DNA from: an uncultured Porphyromonadaceae bacterium
Lineage (GTDB): Bacteria; Bacteroidota; Bacteroidia; Bacteroidales; Muribaculaceae
Reading direction: 5' to 3'
Assembly (NCBI GenBank): GCA_905193485.1
Contig: CAJJOX010000069.1
Location: forward strand, 1-10,531
DNA: 10,531 bases
A program made the translations under genes and the position numbers. Position 1 is the first letter of the stretch, and each line of letters starts with the position of its first letter. Below the pieces are notes generated by a model that was given only the letters and a program-made list of their open reading frames with translations, was not told where the DNA came from and ran no database searches. Shown here one piece after another: positions 1-6,906 of this stretch.

Positions 1-634
1 AATAATCGCGGAGCTCGTCGGGGCGGAAATTGTCGACGACGCTCATCAGCCCTATAGGCATGCGGTGGCCGTAGATAGAGCCCGGATAAACCTCGGGAAG
101 CGCTTTCTCGAGCAGACGGGTAGTGGCCTGTCCGTTGCGCTGGCGCCATTCGCCTTTGATCACGCCGCGTTCGGCGTCGATTTCCTTCGGGTCGAGAGTG
201 AGGTCGCCGCTCCAGTCGCGCAGGATGAGGAGGCATGAGTCGAGCGACGACTGGCGTGTGGCTGGCACCTCACAGATATTGTAGACCGTTTCGTCAGTCG
301 ATGTGTAGGCGTTGAGGTTAGCGCCGAATTTCACGCCTAACGATTCGAGATAACTGATGAGCGAGTTTCCGGGGAAGTGTTTTGAGCCGTTGAAAGCCAT
401 GTGTTCGAGGAAATGTGCGAGTCCACGCTGATTATCCTCTTCGTTGACCGATCCGACGTTCATGGCTATGAAGAAGTCGGCGCGGTCGGCCGGTTTTTCG
501 TTGTGGCGGATATAGTATTTCAGACCGTTGGGGAGGGTGCCGATTCTGACATCCGGATCCTGAGGCAACGGATTGAGGGCCGAGGCTGTCAGAGCGGCGG
601 CGACGGCAGTCAGGGATATTAATTTTCTGAACAT
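1..634 (-). CDS. M16 (pitrilysin/PqqL-like) zinc peptidase, N-terminal part
   Basis: Only the first 211 codons are present; the 3' end lies beyond the left edge. Residues 1-19 form a signal peptide (Lys-4, hydrophobic core, ending ALTASA), so the enzyme should be periplasmic or envelope-bound. The inverted zinc motif HFLEH is at residues 74-78 (zinc ligands His74 and His78, catalytic Glu77). The third ligand is probably Glu155 in DAERGVI, 77 residues after His78, which is the usual M16 spacing. The stretches [13 protein letters not shown] and PIGLM resemble, from memory, Escherichia coli PqqL, so a two-domain protein of about 900 residues is expected. The ATG at 632-634 is 21 bases after the stop of the beta-barrel gene, making this the fourth gene of the receptor operon. 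Its likely job is to degrade imported peptides or proteins; the substrate is unknown. The family call is very secure, the subfamily moderately so. Confidence 0.93.
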   Translation of the reverse strand, partial: MFRKLISLTAVAAALTASALNPLPQDPDVRIGTLPNGLKYYIRHNEKPADRADFFIAMNVGSVNEEDNQRGLAHFLEHMAFNGSKHFPGNSLISYLESLGVKFGANLNAYTSTDETVYNICEVPATRQSSLDSCLLILRDWSGDLTLDPKEIDAERGVIKGEWRQRNGQATTRLLEKALPEVYPGSIYGHRMPIGLMSVVDNFRPDELRDY

Positions 635-655
635 TTGTAAAGTGATTGATTCAAG

Positions 656-2191
656 TTAAAAGATGAAAGAGAGCGATGATGAAAATGCCGTGGAATGTAT
701 CGATTGCACGTAGCCGCGGTATGTGCCGGCGATGGAGAGCCGCAAGGCATAGCGTCCGCCGGCAATGGCTCGCGATCCCGTCAGGCGCAGTGAATAAGAG
801 CTATGGCTTTTCGTGAGTATATCGGCGCGGTCGCGCTCCATGGTCTGCAACCCTGCGGAAACGGATGAGTCCCATGGGAGAAGCACTGAGGAGTCGAGAG
901 GCATGCTGAATGCGGCGGACAGATCGGCCGAGGCTCTCCAAAGGGATCCGAAACCGCGCGATGCAAAGATGCGCAGCGACGGAATGAGGCGGTCGATGTT
1001 GATGTGACGCTGCGGATCGGCATACTTCTGATGGTCGGAGTGGAATCCGACAGCCGGCTCGACGGCAAGAAGCATTGATGCGGACGGGTGCCATTGCCAT
1101 AGACCGCTCGCGGTGAGCGACAAGCGTGTGCGGTGATACATGTCGATGCTTCCGATGTGGGGATATATGCCCGCCGAAGGGTTGCCGAAGATGTTTTCAG
1201 CGCCGGTGCGCCGTGCGTATCGGAATGTGGCGCTGACAGCCCAGTCGTTGATCGCGCCCGGGGCGAGCCACGATCCTTGGGCCGACAGGTCGTTGTCGGT
1301 AAGCGTCTGCAGGGGGAGCTTGTTGAGAGTTGTAAGGATATGGTCGAGTTTCATGTGCCGCCATCCGGCCGCTGCGGCAAATCCCCGGCGAGAGCGTGGA
1401 AAGAGATCGAGCGCGACGCCGAACCGGTTGCCGGTGTAATAGTGGGCATTGCCGAGGCTCTCAAAGCGTTCGTAGTGGGTGCCGAGCCCTGTCAGATGCC
1501 AGAACCGGTTGTTGCTCATCTCGTTGACAAACATCAGGCTGGCCGTCTGTTTATACTTCCGGTAGCTGAGCGACAAGCCTGCCGCATAGTCTGAAGCGCC
1601 AAAACGCATCGAGGCTCCCGCACTGATGTCTAGCCGGTTGGTGGTGTTGCGTGGCCGCGGGTCGACGTTGCGGTAATATAGTCCGGCCTCATATCCGAGC
1701 GCCACACCCCATGCCCAGCGTTCGTTGTGGTCGGCATAGCCGCCCGAAAAGCTGTAGCTTTCGGCTCGCATGTTGCCTCCAACGGAATCGGCGATCACGT
1801 AAGGACCAACGGTTTCCTTGTCGGCCGATTCGTTCCAGACCACCGAACGGAGAATGCCGTTGGTATAGGCGGCCGATCCCCACAGTGTGGAGGAGCGGTA
1901 TTTCATGTAGCTCGAAGCCCTGATGCCGAACAGTCCGCTGCCTTTTCCTTCCTGCGGGTCGACGGCGCGGTTGGCGCTCTCGTGGCTGTAGGAAGCGGAA
2001 ATGTCGCTGTAGCTGACGGGGAGCATCCATTGGCGTGTGGCCGGGTTGTCGAATGTCATCGAAGGGATGCGCCAGAGAAGGCTTTCGCGGGCGGCGATAC
2101 GGATGTTGACAGAAGCTACAGTATCGGTGGCCGCGGCATTGGCTGTCACCGATACTGTAAGGGCCATGGTTATGGCAAGGAGTGTTCTCAT
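656..2191 (-). CDS. predicted outer-membrane beta-barrel protein (DUF6850-like)
   Basis: The 511-residue protein has a signal peptide ending ANA at residues 17-19. The rest is rich in alternating polar/aromatic strands with Gly, Tyr and Trp, such as LWGSAAYTNGIL and RFGVALDLFPRS. The C-terminus SSSLSFIF ends in Phe, the usual last-strand signal for outer-membrane barrel assembly. I match it from memory to DUF6850, a Bacteroidota family without known function that sits beside TonB receptors and DUF4876 lipoproteins. It has no plug domain, so it is not a second TonB receptor. Its ATG overlaps the stop of the lipoprotein gene by four bases (ATGA at 2188-2191), which suggests translational coupling and fixed stoichiometry. 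It could be a passive channel, a receptor partner or an assembly factor. Its first codons contain a perfect long inverted repeat, listed separately. The barrel assignment is firm; the family name is less so. Confidence 0.8.
   Translation of the reverse strand: MRTLLAITMALTVSVTANAAATDTVASVNIRIAARESLLWRIPSMTFDNPATRQWMLPVSYSDISASYSHESANRAVDPQEGKGSGLFGIRASSYMKYRSSTLWGSAAYTNGILRSVVWNESADKETVGPYVIADSVGGNMRAESYSFSGGYADHNERWAWGVALGYEAGLYYRNVDPRPRNTTNRLDISAGASMRFGASDYAAGLSLSYRKYKQTASLMFVNEMSNNRFWHLTGLGTHYERFESLGNAHYYTGNRFGVALDLFPRSRRGFAAAAGWRHMKLDHILTTLNKLPLQTLTDNDLSAQGSWLAPGAINDWAVSATFRYARRTGAENIFGNPSAGIYPHIGSIDMYHRTRLSLTASGLWQWHPSASMLLAVEPAVGFHSDHQKYADPQRHINIDRLIPSLRIFASRGFGSLWRASADLSAAFSMPLDSSVLLPWDSSVSAGLQTMERDRADILTKSHSSYSLRLTGSRAIAGGRYALRLSIAGTYRGYVQSIHSTAFSSSLSFIF
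2117..2159 (-). repeat. 13-base perfect inverted repeat in the 5' coding region of the beta-barrel gene
   Basis: On the coding strand the arms are TACAGTATCGGTG (2159-2147) and CACCGATACTGTA (2129-2117), separated by a 17-base loop. The structure covers codons 11-25 of the beta-barrel gene, which encode the end of the signal-peptide core and the first mature residues. In mRNA it would be a stable stem starting 33 bases into the reading frame. No T-run follows it, so it does not look like an intrinsic terminator. Its role is unknown: it could attenuate translation or transcription, be an RNA processing site, or be a protein binding site. Confidence 0.85.
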
Positions 2192-3468
2192 TGCACGGGG
2201 GTCACGCCATCATAGGTCCTGGTGGTGCAGAGAGTGCCGTCAGCGTTGACAGCCGTTCTCTGAATCTCGATCTCAGAGGGGGTGACACGGGCGTTGAAAT
2301 CGTCGGTCGAGTTGTTGGTATCTTTCAGCACGGGGTTGCCCTGCTCGTTGAGATACAGCATCTTGCGGCGTACGGATGTGAAGAAGCGGGTTTTGTCGTT
2401 TGATGTTTCGGAGCACCATGTCCAGCCGCAGTCGATGGCGGGCGATGTCACGTTCCAGGCGTAGGAGTTTTTGACTGAGCAGTTGACCACGTCGAGCACG
2501 CATGAGTTGGGAATGGAATAGGACGATCCGCTCATCTCTCTGGTTATTGCCGGCGTCACGAGCATGTAGGTGTAGTCATATTTGTTTTCTGTCAGGAAAT
2601 TTTCGGCCGATTTGCCGAGTCGTGCGATGCCGACAGCGCGGTTGCCGCCATTGGCGAGCAAATAGATGGAGCGGGTGTAGCAGTAGACCTTGTCCATGTT
2701 GGGGACATCGGGGTTGTCGACATCCTGCTGAGAGGCTACCGATGAAACGTCATACCATTCGCAGTCGGCGTGCGAGAGATCGAACGAAAGATCGTTTGTG
2801 GTGCGGTGGTCGTAGGCGTTGTCGGCGATCAGGAAATATTCGCCCGGCTGTACGGGATATTTCGTTCCGTCGCCGGGAACGGTGTAGATTGACCATACGG
2901 CAACCGATTCGTTCATGATGTCGGGGGTATAGTCGCGTTTGGCAGTGGTGTTGAAATCGCTTTCGAAGATGGATATTCCGTCGGCGTAAACTACGTGGTC
3001 GGTGTTGTTGTAGAGCTTGATATAGTCATCGCCGCGGTGCTGCGCGCCGGTAGCGGTCGTGGTGCCTGTGAAGAATATCTCGGCGATGATGAGGTCGTCG
3101 GATTCGATGGTGTTGAATGCCTGAAGCGACACGGTGTTGTCGCCGGCCTTGATCTCCACGCTCTGTTTCTGTGCGCGCACGGTCGATTCGACTCCGTTGG
3201 CCAGACGCACCTGAGCGGTATAGGTGATGTCGTAGAGTCCGGGTACCACTTCAATGTCGGCGGCGGAGCTGAAAGTCTGCACGTTGTTGGTGCTGACGTT
3301 TTTAAAGGTATATTCCTCGCTGATGACGGTTGCCGAGGTCACTTCAGCGGGGAGCTGGATGTTGAGTGTCACGGGATATGCCGGTACGGGATCGTCGTCG
3401 GAGCATCCGGTGAATGTTGCCGTGCCTGCCATGAGGACGGCTGCAAGGATGAATTTTGAGAGGTTCAT
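2188..3468 (-). CDS. predicted surface lipoprotein, DUF4876-like with lamin-tail-like motif
   Basis: The 426-residue product starts with a lipoprotein signal peptide. The lipobox FTGC places the acylated Cys at residue 22, and SDDD follows immediately, matching the acidic lipoprotein export signal that sends Bacteroidota lipoproteins to the cell surface. Residues about 31-117 look like an Ig-like beta-sandwich. Residues about 125-220 hold LIIAEIFFTG, GDDYIKLYNNT and QPGEYFLIADN, the core pattern of a lamin-tail-type domain. The C-terminal half contains seven further cysteines. The overall pattern, including IPNSCVLDVVN and NSTDDFN, matches my memory of DUF4876. It lies 45 bases after the TonB receptor gene and overlaps the beta-barrel gene, so it is probably the ligand-binding or capping partner of the receptor, taking the place of SusD, to which it shows no resemblance. 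The ligand is unknown. Confidence 0.82.
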   Translation of the reverse strand: MNLSKFILAAVLMAGTATFTGCSDDDPVPAYPVTLNIQLPAEVTSATVISEEYTFKNVSTNNVQTFSSAADIEVVPGLYDITYTAQVRLANGVESTVRAQKQSVEIKAGDNTVSLQAFNTIESDDLIIAEIFFTGTTTATGAQHRGDDYIKLYNNTDHVVYADGISIFESDFNTTAKRDYTPDIMNESVAVWSIYTVPGDGTKYPVQPGEYFLIADNAYDHRTTNDLSFDLSHADCEWYDVSSVASQQDVDNPDVPNMDKVYCYTRSIYLLANGGNRAVGIARLGKSAENFLTENKYDYTYMLVTPAITREMSGSSYSIPNSCVLDVVNCSVKNSYAWNVTSPAIDCGWTWCSETSNDKTRFFTSVRRKMLYLNEQGNPVLKDTNNSTDDFNARVTPSEIEIQRTAVNADGTLCTTRTYDGVTPVQ

Positions 3469-3491
3469 GAGTGTAGATGTTTTTGTTATTG

Positions 3492-3507
3492 TTGATGATT
3501 TGATGAT
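3492..3507 (-). repeat. tandem 8-base repeat in the receptor-lipoprotein gap
   Basis: The 45-base gap between the receptor stop and the lipoprotein ATG contains two perfect tandem copies of ATCATCAA on the coding strand (3507-3500 and 3499-3492). The rest of the gap is A/C-rich and unstructured. This is typical of an accessible Bacteroidota ribosome-loading region without a Shine-Dalgarno sequence, so the repeat may be only low-complexity leader sequence. Confidence 0.5.
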
Positions 3508-3513
3508 TCGTTT

Positions 3514-6306
3514 TTATAGCGTCAGTGTGGCCTCCATGCCGAAGTAGGCTTCGGATGCACGGCGTATTGTGAGGCCGTTTGACTTGTATTCGGGCAGATA
3601 GTCGATGATGCGGTTGACGAATGCCGAGATGCGCAGGTGACGCCCGATCTGTTTGGTAGCCTTGAAGTTGAGGTATAGGGCTATGGGCACACGCTGAGTG
3701 TCGAAGAGGCTGTCGGAGAAATCTCTCACGAGCTGGGCGAGCATAGGATCGGAAGCGGCGGTTTCGCGGTCGTAGGGATATATCTTGCCGTCGGAAGCGA
3801 GATAGCTTACGGGTACGCCGTTTTCGCGCATGCGCCGCGTTTTGGTCCACCACATCATCTGGGCGGTGGTGGTGAAGATCAGTCCCCATCGCGGAATCTG
3901 GGTGTCAAACATGAAATTGGTGTTGAACTGATCGTTTACGCGGCCGTCGTCGGTGTCGTAGATGCCTACATAGCGGTCGCTGACGGCTGTATTGCCGATC
4001 ACGGTGCCGATGGGGTAGAAGAGCATCTGAGAGTTGGAGTAGCGGGTGTGGAACCATGCTCCGGTGACTGTGAGGGCGGTGCGCAGTGTGTGCCAGCGTG
4101 CGGTCTTTACCGAGAATTCCAGCCCCTGTTTGTCAATGCGCGATCCGTTGGTCACGCGGTTGTAGCCGTCGAGAATCTGCATGTCGGTGTAGGGGAGGTT
4201 GTCGAGAGAGGGAGGCGCTGTGAGTGTCGATCCGTCGATGGCCGAGGCGTCGTAGCGGCGAAACGTATATGTGTCGTAGACGGCCGAATAGCGGTAGCCG
4301 GAGCTGAGTCGTTCGTTGAAATATGTGACCGACAGCTTGTTGGCTCCCCATTCGGCTCCGAGTGTGACTTCCCATTTGTGGTTTCGTGCGGCGCGCAGAG
4401 CGTAGTTTGTGGGATCGGTGATGTAGGTGCGCAGATTGACACGCGAGAGATTGACGGGGTCGTTGACGTTGAAGTAGCCGAGTTGCACGAAGTCGGAATA
4501 GTGAACTTGCGGGAACAGGTAGTCGAGCGTCGGCAGTCTGGTGGTCAGTCCATAGCCGGCGGCGATAGAAAATGTCAGCGGATTTGATCCGGCATAGAAA
4601 GAGGGGAATTGCCATCGGGCGTTGGCACGCGGATCGATATAAGGCCGTCCGGAGAGATAATAGCGGCTGTCGAGTGCCGGCATCGTCATGATGCGTGCCC
4701 CGAGCTGTAGCTGAAGTTTGTTAGGACCGAAAAGGGCGGTGACGCCGTCTTCGACAAAAGCCGACACGATGTGCATCGCAGGAATGTCGCTATAGGCGCG
4801 GGGGCGCGTGGTCCATCCGCCGGAGAGCGGGCGGTCGGAGTCGTAGATCTGGCCGCGGCCATAGTTTTTGGAGAAAGTCCATTCGAGGCCAAGCTTGTAG
4901 GTGTGGAGCCACGTTCCTGTCGAAACCGAACCGTCGGCCTTCAGTTTGGCGAATATATCGACCGGTTTGCCGTCGACGCGGAAGTCGGCGAGGTAGGATT
5001 TCAGAATGTAGTGTCCGTCGTGGACGCCTTCTTCGGTTGATGTCGGGGCGATGGTGGTGCCGTTCGGGCTTACGTCGCGCCGGCGTGTCAGGCGGTCGCT
5101 GACATAGGCCGCCGAGGTGTTGAGTCCGACGGATTCGAGCCATGAGAGGCGGGGAAAGGTGAATGTCAGGTCGGAGGTGAGTGCCGCCCGGTTGTATTGG
5201 CTGCGGTAGAGATCGATCTTATTCTGGTTGAGGTCGGGGTCGATTTTCGAGTTGTCGAACGAGCCGGTGTAATCGAGCCCGATGTTCCATGCCGTGATTA
5301 AATCCGGCGCCTCGAACCGCATGCGGGCACGCACGGATGCATTGACGCGTTTATAGTTTTCAAGATTGTCGCGCGGATCGCTTTTGGAGTCGAGATAACC
5401 GAGATCGGCGTTGAGTATCTGGTTGCCGATGTTGAATCCCTTGCCGAGAGAGAAGAGTTTGCTGAACTCGTCGGCTTTGAAACGTGCCGTCCATGGCGTG
5501 GCACGCCGGATACGCCGGATATTGACGACGCCTGAGGTGAGATTGCCGTATTCCGCCGAGGGAATGCCCCGCATCACTTCGACACTCTCTATGTTGTCGG
5601 TGGAAAGGGCACGCATGTCCACGCCACGGTTTTTGGTGGATCGGTTATAGGCCACGTCGCCGTTGGAGGTGCCCGGGACTTCGGTGAGATTGGCGTCGGT
5701 GTTGACGGGGGTGCCGTCGATAACGAAGGGAGTGCCAAGTGAGCTGATGGCGTAGTCGGGATTGTCGACTATGCCTCCCGAACCGCCGATTGTGCCTGTT
5801 TCACGAAGTGAAATGGTGTTGGAGCGGCTCATGTCGGGTGTCTGGCTCATATTGCCCGGAAGCAGCTCGAGTAGGTCGGCGAAGCTCGTGGGCTGGAGGT
5901 GCGACATGGCGTCGCGGTCGATGCGTGAGCCTGTTGTGAGGCCGCTGCTTTGCGTCGCGGTCACCACTACTTCGCCGAGAGTGCGTTCATCGGGTGAAAG
6001 CGATATGACGAGAGTGGTGTCGGCAGTGAGGTTGATGTCGGTGTGCCAGGGATGGTAGCCCACGTAGGTCACATCAAGCGAGTGGCTTCCGGGTGTGAGG
6101 CGGATGGCGAAGCGCCCGTCGGCATCGGTGTTTAGCCCTATCATGCCCGGGCGGAGCTTGACGGTGGCAGTGGGCAACGGTTCGCCTGAATCGCGGTCGG
6201 TTACGGTGGCGTTGAGTGTGTGTGATCCGGCTTCGGCGGCCGCCGTCAGCGAGCAGAAGACGATGAAGAGTATGGTGAAGTGTAATTGCAAGAATCGGTC
6301 AGGCAT
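3514..6306 (-). CDS. TonB-dependent outer-membrane receptor with CarboxypepD_reg-like N-terminus
   Basis: This 930-residue receptor has a signal peptide (about residues 1-26), a CarboxypepD_reg-like beta-sandwich at about 29-103 (TVTDRDSGEPLPTATVKL, YVGYHPW), a TonB-box-like EVVVTA at 112-117, a plug domain at about 125-265 (including TPFVIDGTPVN and VEVMRGIPSAEYGNLTSGVV) and a 22-strand-type barrel to the C-terminus. It would import a ligand too large or scarce for porins, using proton-motive force through TonB-ExbBD. No SusD homologue follows, and there is no long N-terminal STN/signalling domain, so it is neither a classical SusC nor an anti-sigma-coupled transducer. It is the first gene of a four-gene operon with its own promoter upstream. 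Candidate ligands include iron complexes, peptides or whole proteins; the downstream M16 peptidase favours a proteinaceous ligand. The family assignment is secure; the substrate cannot be read from the sequence. Confidence 0.95.
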   Translation of the reverse strand: MPDRFLQLHFTILFIVFCSLTAAAEAGSHTLNATVTDRDSGEPLPTATVKLRPGMIGLNTDADGRFAIRLTPGSHSLDVTYVGYHPWHTDINLTADTTLVISLSPDERTLGEVVVTATQSSGLTTGSRIDRDAMSHLQPTSFADLLELLPGNMSQTPDMSRSNTISLRETGTIGGSGGIVDNPDYAISSLGTPFVIDGTPVNTDANLTEVPGTSNGDVAYNRSTKNRGVDMRALSTDNIESVEVMRGIPSAEYGNLTSGVVNIRRIRRATPWTARFKADEFSKLFSLGKGFNIGNQILNADLGYLDSKSDPRDNLENYKRVNASVRARMRFEAPDLITAWNIGLDYTGSFDNSKIDPDLNQNKIDLYRSQYNRAALTSDLTFTFPRLSWLESVGLNTSAAYVSDRLTRRRDVSPNGTTIAPTSTEEGVHDGHYILKSYLADFRVDGKPVDIFAKLKADGSVSTGTWLHTYKLGLEWTFSKNYGRGQIYDSDRPLSGGWTTRPRAYSDIPAMHIVSAFVEDGVTALFGPNKLQLQLGARIMTMPALDSRYYLSGRPYIDPRANARWQFPSFYAGSNPLTFSIAAGYGLTTRLPTLDYLFPQVHYSDFVQLGYFNVNDPVNLSRVNLRTYITDPTNYALRAARNHKWEVTLGAEWGANKLSVTYFNERLSSGYRYSAVYDTYTFRRYDASAIDGSTLTAPPSLDNLPYTDMQILDGYNRVTNGSRIDKQGLEFSVKTARWHTLRTALTVTGAWFHTRYSNSQMLFYPIGTVIGNTAVSDRYVGIYDTDDGRVNDQFNTNFMFDTQIPRWGLIFTTTAQMMWWTKTRRMRENGVPVSYLASDGKIYPYDRETAASDPMLAQLVRDFSDSLFDTQRVPIALYLNFKATKQIGRHLRISAFVNRIIDYLPEYKSNGLTIRRASEAYFGMEATLTL

Positions 6307-6310
6307 TTTA

Positions 6311-6329
6311 CGTCCGGTTTTATCGGACG
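6311..6329 (-). promoter_or_regulatory. palindrome over the receptor transcription start (possible operator or leader hairpin)
   Basis: CGTCCG (6311-6316) and CGGACG (6324-6329) form a perfect inverted repeat around a 7-base centre. Allowing one mismatch, flanking TTT (6307-6309) and AAA (6331-6333) extend it to ten pairs. It fills the space between the -7 box and the receptor ATG, so the predicted transcription start falls inside it. That position fits a repressor site better than an mRNA hairpin, because the full stem may not be transcribed. It does not resemble a Fur box. Confidence 0.5.
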
Positions 6330-6361
6330 CAAAATTACTTCAGCCGCGCAGTCTGTACAAT
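6330..6361 (-). promoter_or_regulatory. Bacteroidota-type promoter of the receptor operon
   Basis: On the minus strand a -33 element ATTG (6361-6358, consensus TTTG) is followed after 20 bases by TAATTTTG (6337-6330), an exact match to the primary sigma factor -7 consensus TAnnTTTG. The implied transcription start is near 6324, giving a leader of roughly 18 bases before the receptor ATG at 6306. Confidence 0.7.
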
Positions 6362-6375
6362 CGCCAAAAATGGGT

Positions 6376-6401
6376 AAAAAAACATACCGGCAGGAGTGCC
6401 G
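6376..6401 (-). terminator. weak intrinsic-terminator-like hairpin after the cytidine deaminase gene
   Basis: Downstream of the deaminase stop, the minus strand reads CGGCA-CTCC-TGCCG (6401-6388), then five bases and seven T residues (6382-6376). The stem is only five pairs and the T-run is slightly displaced, so termination may be partial. It lies between the deaminase gene and the receptor promoter and would separate the two operons. Confidence 0.4.
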
Positions 6402-6429
6402 TCTAATCAAAAATGAGTAGAAAAGAATT

Positions 6430-6906
6430 TCAGCTGAATTCCGTGAATGCAAACGGCAGTGTGGATTTCACTGACGGAAGGATGATGATTTCATCGGCTC
6501 CGGCAAGGATCACACGCACGTCGTGGCCGGCAAGCATTTCGTATTCCAGAAGCGCCTGGCGGCAAGCTCCGCAGGGAGCGGTGGGGGTGGGCACAAAGTT
6601 GCCGTCGGTGTCGCGGGCCGTGATTGCGATGGCTTCAAACCGGGCTTCGGGATAAGATGCATGGGCATAATAGCACGCGGTGCGTTCGGCGCATGTGCCG
6701 GATGGATATGCTACGTTTTCCTGATTGGCGCCGGTCACCGTCTGTCCGTTGTCGAGTCTTATGGCCGCTCCTACTCTAAAGTGGCTGTAGGGAGCGTAAG
6801 AGCGGAAAGTGGCTTCGCGTGCGAGCTGTACGAGTTGGCGGTCAGACTCGTTGAGTTCATCGAACGATGTGGAGAGATAGGGGATTATGAGATTTTTTTC
6901 TTTCAT
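6430..6906 (-). CDS. cdd: cytidine deaminase
   Basis: The enzyme hydrolyses cytidine and deoxycytidine to uridine and deoxyuridine plus ammonia in cytoplasmic pyrimidine salvage. The 158-residue protein has all the family marks: substrate-binding Asn61 and Glu63 in GANQEN, the zinc/catalytic motif TCAER with Cys72 and Glu74, and PCGACRQ with Cys112 and Cys115. Three cysteine ligands and a single short domain fit the homotetrameric class, of which Bacillus subtilis Cdd (136 residues) is the model; the extra length is mainly an N-terminal extension of about 20 residues. No signal peptide is present. The ATG overlaps the stop of the C69 dipeptidase gene by four bases (ATGA, 6903-6906), so expression should depend on that gene. 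Nothing looks truncated or degenerate. Confidence 0.96.
   Translation of the reverse strand: MKEKNLIIPYLSTSFDELNESDRQLVQLAREATFRSYAPYSHFRVGAAIRLDNGQTVTGANQENVAYPSGTCAERTACYYAHASYPEARFEAIAITARDTDGNFVPTPTAPCGACRQALLEYEMLAGHDVRVILAGADEIIILPSVKSTLPFAFTEFS

Noticed and set aside
1133..2215. Long plus-strand open frames (1133-1594 and 1727-2215) opposite the beta-barrel gene
   Set aside because: They lie antisense to a well-supported gene, have no recognisable domains and follow from the G+C-rich codon pattern of the real strand.
3344..3889. 181-codon minus-strand frame spanning the receptor-lipoprotein junction
   Set aside because: It is out of frame with both genes, rich in Arg/His/Pro as expected of a shifted frame, and bridges a clear stop-start gap.
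2995..4587. Plus-strand open frames at 2995-3459 and 4048-4587
   Set aside because: Both are antisense to the lipoprotein or receptor genes, encode low-complexity Val/Gly-rich peptides and lack promoters or conserved motifs.
2188..6306. Classical SusC/SusD polysaccharide utilisation pair
   Set aside because: The lipoprotein shows no SusD-like helical-repeat or RagB/SusD features; it is all-beta with an Ig/lamin-tail-like pattern, and no glycosidase is in the operon.
6307..6429. Fur box upstream of the receptor
   Set aside because: No A/T-rich repeat resembling the GATAAT-type Fur site is present; the only palindrome there is G+C-containing CGTCCG/CGGACG.
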